Source: CAXTTV01 sp964247295 (GTDB taxonomy: Bacteria > Chloroflexota > Ktedonobacteria > Ktedonobacterales > Ktedonobacteraceae). From it: 27,179 bases of DNA. Both the position numbers and the translations under genes were made by a program. Location of the stretch: the NCBI GenBank assembly GCA_964247295.1, contig CAXTTV010000051.1:1-27179 (forward strand). The letters run 5' to 3'. This document shows, piece after piece, positions 25,094-27,179 of the stretch (positions are counted from its first letter, which is position 1; the number at the start of each line of letters is the position of its first letter). The notes below the pieces were generated by a model. That model saw only the letters and a list, made by a program, of their open reading frames with translations, did not search any database and was not told the origin of the DNA.

Positions 25094-26512
25094 GTGAGTA
25101 TCACCGAAGAAACTCGAATAGAGCGCGACTCCATGGGAGAGATGCACGTACCCGTAGATGCCTATTATGGAGCCAGTACCCAGCGCGCGGTGCTTAATTT
25201 TCCGATCAGCGATCTGCGCTTCCCTCGCCCGTTTATCCGCGCCTTAGGGCAGATCAAACAGGCTGCCGCTCAGGTCAACTCCCAGTTAGGAACCGTCGAC
25301 CCCCAGATCGCCGACGCGATTGTTCGCGCCTCCCAGGAAGTCATCGATGGTAAGTTGGACAGTGCCTTTGTATTAGATATTTTTCAGACCGGCTCCGGCA
25401 CCTCGACCAATATGAACGCCAACGAAGTAATCGCTAACCGGGCCAGTGAACTGCTCGGTGGTAGCCGGGGATCGCGCAAAGTTCACCCCAACGATCATGT
25501 CAACTTTGGGCAATCCTCCAATGACGTGATCCCCAGTGCCATCCATCTATCAGCCGCCGTCAGTATCGATAAAGAGCTGGTTCCCGCCCTCGAAGTCCTG
25601 AAATCTGCTTTGCAGCAGAAGGCCGAGGCATTTATGGATGTTATCAAGACCGGGCGTACCCATCTTCAGGATGCCACCCCGATCCGTCTGGGCCAGGAGT
25701 TCCTCGGCTACGTTGGGCAGATCGAGCGTGGGATCGAGCGGGTCCGCCGGGCGCAAAAAGAGCTCTCCGAGATCGCTCTTGGTGGGACCGCCGTGGGAAC
25801 GGGCGTCAACACCCATCCAGAATTTTCCGGGCGCGTCGCGAAGCGGCTCTCCGAAGTCACAAGCATAGCCGTCACCGAGACCACCAACCATTTCCAGGCG
25901 CAGAGCACCCTTGATAATATCGTCGAAGCCAGTGGCTCGTTAAACACCCTGGCCGTCAGCCTTATGAAGATCGCCAACGATATCCGCTGGCTGGGCTCTG
26001 GTCCCCGCGCCGGTATTGGAGAGATAGATCTGCCCTCAGTTCAACCTGGAAGCTCCATCATGCCCGGTAAAGTTAATCCTGTCATAGCAGAGTCGGTCTG
26101 CATGGTTTGCGCGCAAGTCATGGGGAACCACACCACCATTACCATCGCCGGCCAATCGGGCAACTTCGAGATCAACGTCATGATGCCTGTCACCGCCTAC
26201 AATCTGCTCCAGTCTATCAGCCTGCTGAGATCAGTCGCGCGGAACTTCACCGAGCAGTGCATCAAAGGATTACAAGCCACCAGTAAAGGCCCGGAAATGG
26301 TCGAACGGGGGCTCGCCATCTGCACCTCACTCGCGCCAGTTATTGGGTACGATGCCGCCGCCGCATTATCCAAGGAGGCTTACAAAACTGGGAAAACAAT
26401 TCGGGAAGTCGCGCGCGAGAAGACCGATCTTTCAGAGCAAGATCTGGATCGCATTCTTGATCCCGCTAGTATGACCAAACCCGGCCTGGAAGGTGATCCC
26501 GCCGGAGGCTAA
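25094..26512 (+). CDS. fumC: Class II fumarate hydratase FumC
   Basis: Reversible hydration of fumarate to malate in the TCA cycle, oxygen-stable and iron-free. The 472-residue chain has the family motifs TGSGTSTNMNANEV (about 98-111), GRTHLQDATP (about 187-196) and the catalytic-loop signature GSSIMPGKVNP (about 319-329), which separates it from argininosuccinate lyase and adenylosuccinate lyase. TGSGTSTNMN and the C-terminus support fumarase over aspartase, though the two are close. The start is a GTG at 25094 with AGGAGG 4 nt upstream; the first ATG is codon 14. The gene is monocistronic, with its own promoter. Confidence 0.95.
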   Translation: MSITEETRIERDSMGEMHVPVDAYYGASTQRAVLNFPISDLRFPRPFIRALGQIKQAAAQVNSQLGTVDPQIADAIVRASQEVIDGKLDSAFVLDIFQTGSGTSTNMNANEVIANRASELLGGSRGSRKVHPNDHVNFGQSSNDVIPSAIHLSAAVSIDKELVPALEVLKSALQQKAEAFMDVIKTGRTHLQDATPIRLGQEFLGYVGQIERGIERVRRAQKELSEIALGGTAVGTGVNTHPEFSGRVAKRLSEVTSIAVTETTNHFQAQSTLDNIVEASGSLNTLAVSLMKIANDIRWLGSGPRAGIGEIDLPSVQPGSSIMPGKVNPVIAESVCMVCAQVMGNHTTITIAGQSGNFEINVMMPVTAYNLLQSISLLRSVARNFTEQCIKGLQATSKGPEMVERGLAICTSLAPVIGYDAAAALSKEAYKTGKTIREVAREKTDLSEQDLDRILDPASMTKPGLEGDPAGG

Positions 26513-26570
26513 GCCCGCTCGTAAGGGAGTATAGTGGAGTGGGAGAGGAGCCCACCGCGCCATCGCCTGA

Positions 26571-26819
26571 GAAGATGGAGGAAGAAGTAGCCGGCGGTTT
26601 ATCCGCCGGAATCTCCAGGGATTGTCCCATCTCGCCCCGAAGATGAAACCTTCATCAGGAGTAGGACGGCCCGTCGAGCGCGGCAAAGACGTGCCGCATC
26701 TGGCGCATAGAGGTCTCTCATGGACCGGCTTCAACACCCATGCGCGGGACCGTATGGCTGATCTGCTTATCAAAGAAGATCTACAGACCTCCTCGCCATC
26801 GCTCTACGCATACATCTAG
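26571..26819 (+). pseudogene. Fragment of a repeated element gene
   Basis: An open stretch of about 80 codons without a ATG near its start or a ribosome site; it contains GRPVERGKDVPHLAHRGLSW and ends in TAG. Bases 26663-26703 match the inverted sequence at 1-41 (37 of 41), and in the matching frame the left-edge copy reads GRPVERRDDVPLL. The shared codons suggest descent from one repeated gene, probably a mobile element, but I cannot name the family. Confidence 0.35.
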
Positions 26820-26923
26820 GGGGAATAGAGAACGAGATTCAGCATCGATCATGATCCCCTGTAGGTCCTCCTGTACCTGTGGGCTTTCACAGAGCCTGAC
26901 CGTTCGGGGGGCAGGCGGTGCGT

Positions 26924-26974
26924 CCCCTTGCCATGGGTCCACACGTGACCCGCTCTACGGACCATGGCAAGGGG
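26924..26974. repeat. 16-bp stem-loop repeat, second copy at 15577
   Basis: CCCCTTGCCATGG (26924-26936) and CCATGGCAAGGGG (26962-26974) are perfect inverted copies; after one bulged G three more pairs close an 18-nt loop. The loop and right arm recur at 15577-15612, where the left arm is degenerate. It is probably an element end or a small repeat of the host genome. Confidence 0.6.
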
Positions 26975-27051
26975 AGAGAATACCGTTCCTTACCAGATGA
27001 TTGAGAAAGGTAGCCTCACAATGGATTTAGAAAGATTGACCCCTGACATAG

Positions 27052-27179
27052 CGACGGCATTATTTTGCGATCTTCTATTTCCCTTCCCAGGAGGTTGAAT
27101 GGAAAATTGATATCTCGTTCTGGCTGGGTGCAGTTCATTTTTTTGCAGTGGCAGAAAAAAGGGTCCTTCAGGCGGTGGA
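27052..27179 (+). other. Open reading stretch at right edge
   Basis: A frame stays open for 42 codons to the end (includes FPSQEVEWKIDISFWLG). It has no ATG near its beginning. It may be a fragment or the interior of a gene that continues beyond the window. No family recognised. Confidence 0.25.

Larger units (their letters stand above)
26513..27179. other. Intergenic region with element fragments
   Basis: About 670 bp with no clear gene. It contains a 7-bp GC-rich hairpin (CCGGCGG, 26591-26597, with CCGCCGG, 26603-26609), a 65-codon frame with element similarity, a large stem-loop at 26924-26974 and an open frame at the right edge. Confidence 0.6.

Noticed and set aside
26591..26609. GC-rich hairpin as the fumC terminator
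   Set aside because: It lies about 80 nt after the stop and has no T-tract, so it is reported only as part of the intergenic region.
1..27179. CRISPR arrays, tRNA or rRNA genes, intact IS elements
   Set aside because: No regularly spaced repeats, cloverleaf sequence, rRNA-like segments or complete transposase gene were seen on either strand.

Overview
The window is bacterial chromosomal DNA of moderate GC. It suggests a Chloroflexota lineage, most likely Ktedonobacteria. The reasons are a transmembrane Ser/Thr kinase with a long extracellular tail, a PrsW-type protease with a Pro/Tyr-rich tail, an Rpn-like C-terminal stub, dispersed element fragments and frequent TTG/GTG starts. This placement is inference from gene style, not from a marker gene.

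Layout. (1) 1-1500: a fragment of a dispersed element on the left edge (minus strand), a decayed GNAT acetyltransferase, then an intact tandem-GNAT acetyltransferase (+). (2) 1538-11150, all minus strand: a compact purine operon transcribed as purSL, purQM, purC, purF, purD, purE, purN. It encodes every enzyme from PRPP to SAICAR (steps 1-7); only purB and purH are absent. PurQ and PurM are fused in one chain, PurS-like sequence is fused to PurL, and purE and purC resemble the two halves of animal PAICS. PurE looks class II (CO2-using), which explains the absence of purK. (3) 11335-11739: a small Rpn/DUF4351-like stub. (4) 12012-15467: dnaE, the replicative DNA polymerase III alpha subunit, divergent from the purine operon. 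(5) 15470-15690: remnants of the same element family seen at both window edges.

(6) 15691-17212, minus: a lipocalin-like gene downstream of, and 1 nt from, a membrane-anchored alpha/beta hydrolase. (7) 17213-17733: AT-rich, hairpin-rich intergenic DNA. (8) 17734-21868, plus: PrsW family intramembrane protease, then a transmembrane Ser/Thr kinase with its own leader. (9) 21882-23389, minus: an overlapping cluster of DUF402 phosphatase-like gene, unknown 105-aa gene and recX, behind a strong-looking promoter that overlaps an inverted repeat. (10) 23808-24914: two convergent membrane proteins sharing a terminator. (11) 25094-26512: fumC, class II fumarase. (12) 26513-27179: no clear gene; stem-loops, element fragments and an open frame at the right edge.

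No tRNA, rRNA, CRISPR array or intact insertion sequence was seen. The most notable biology is the architecture of the purine operon: the PurQ-PurM fusion, the fused PurS, and the separate PAICS-like class II PurE and PurC.
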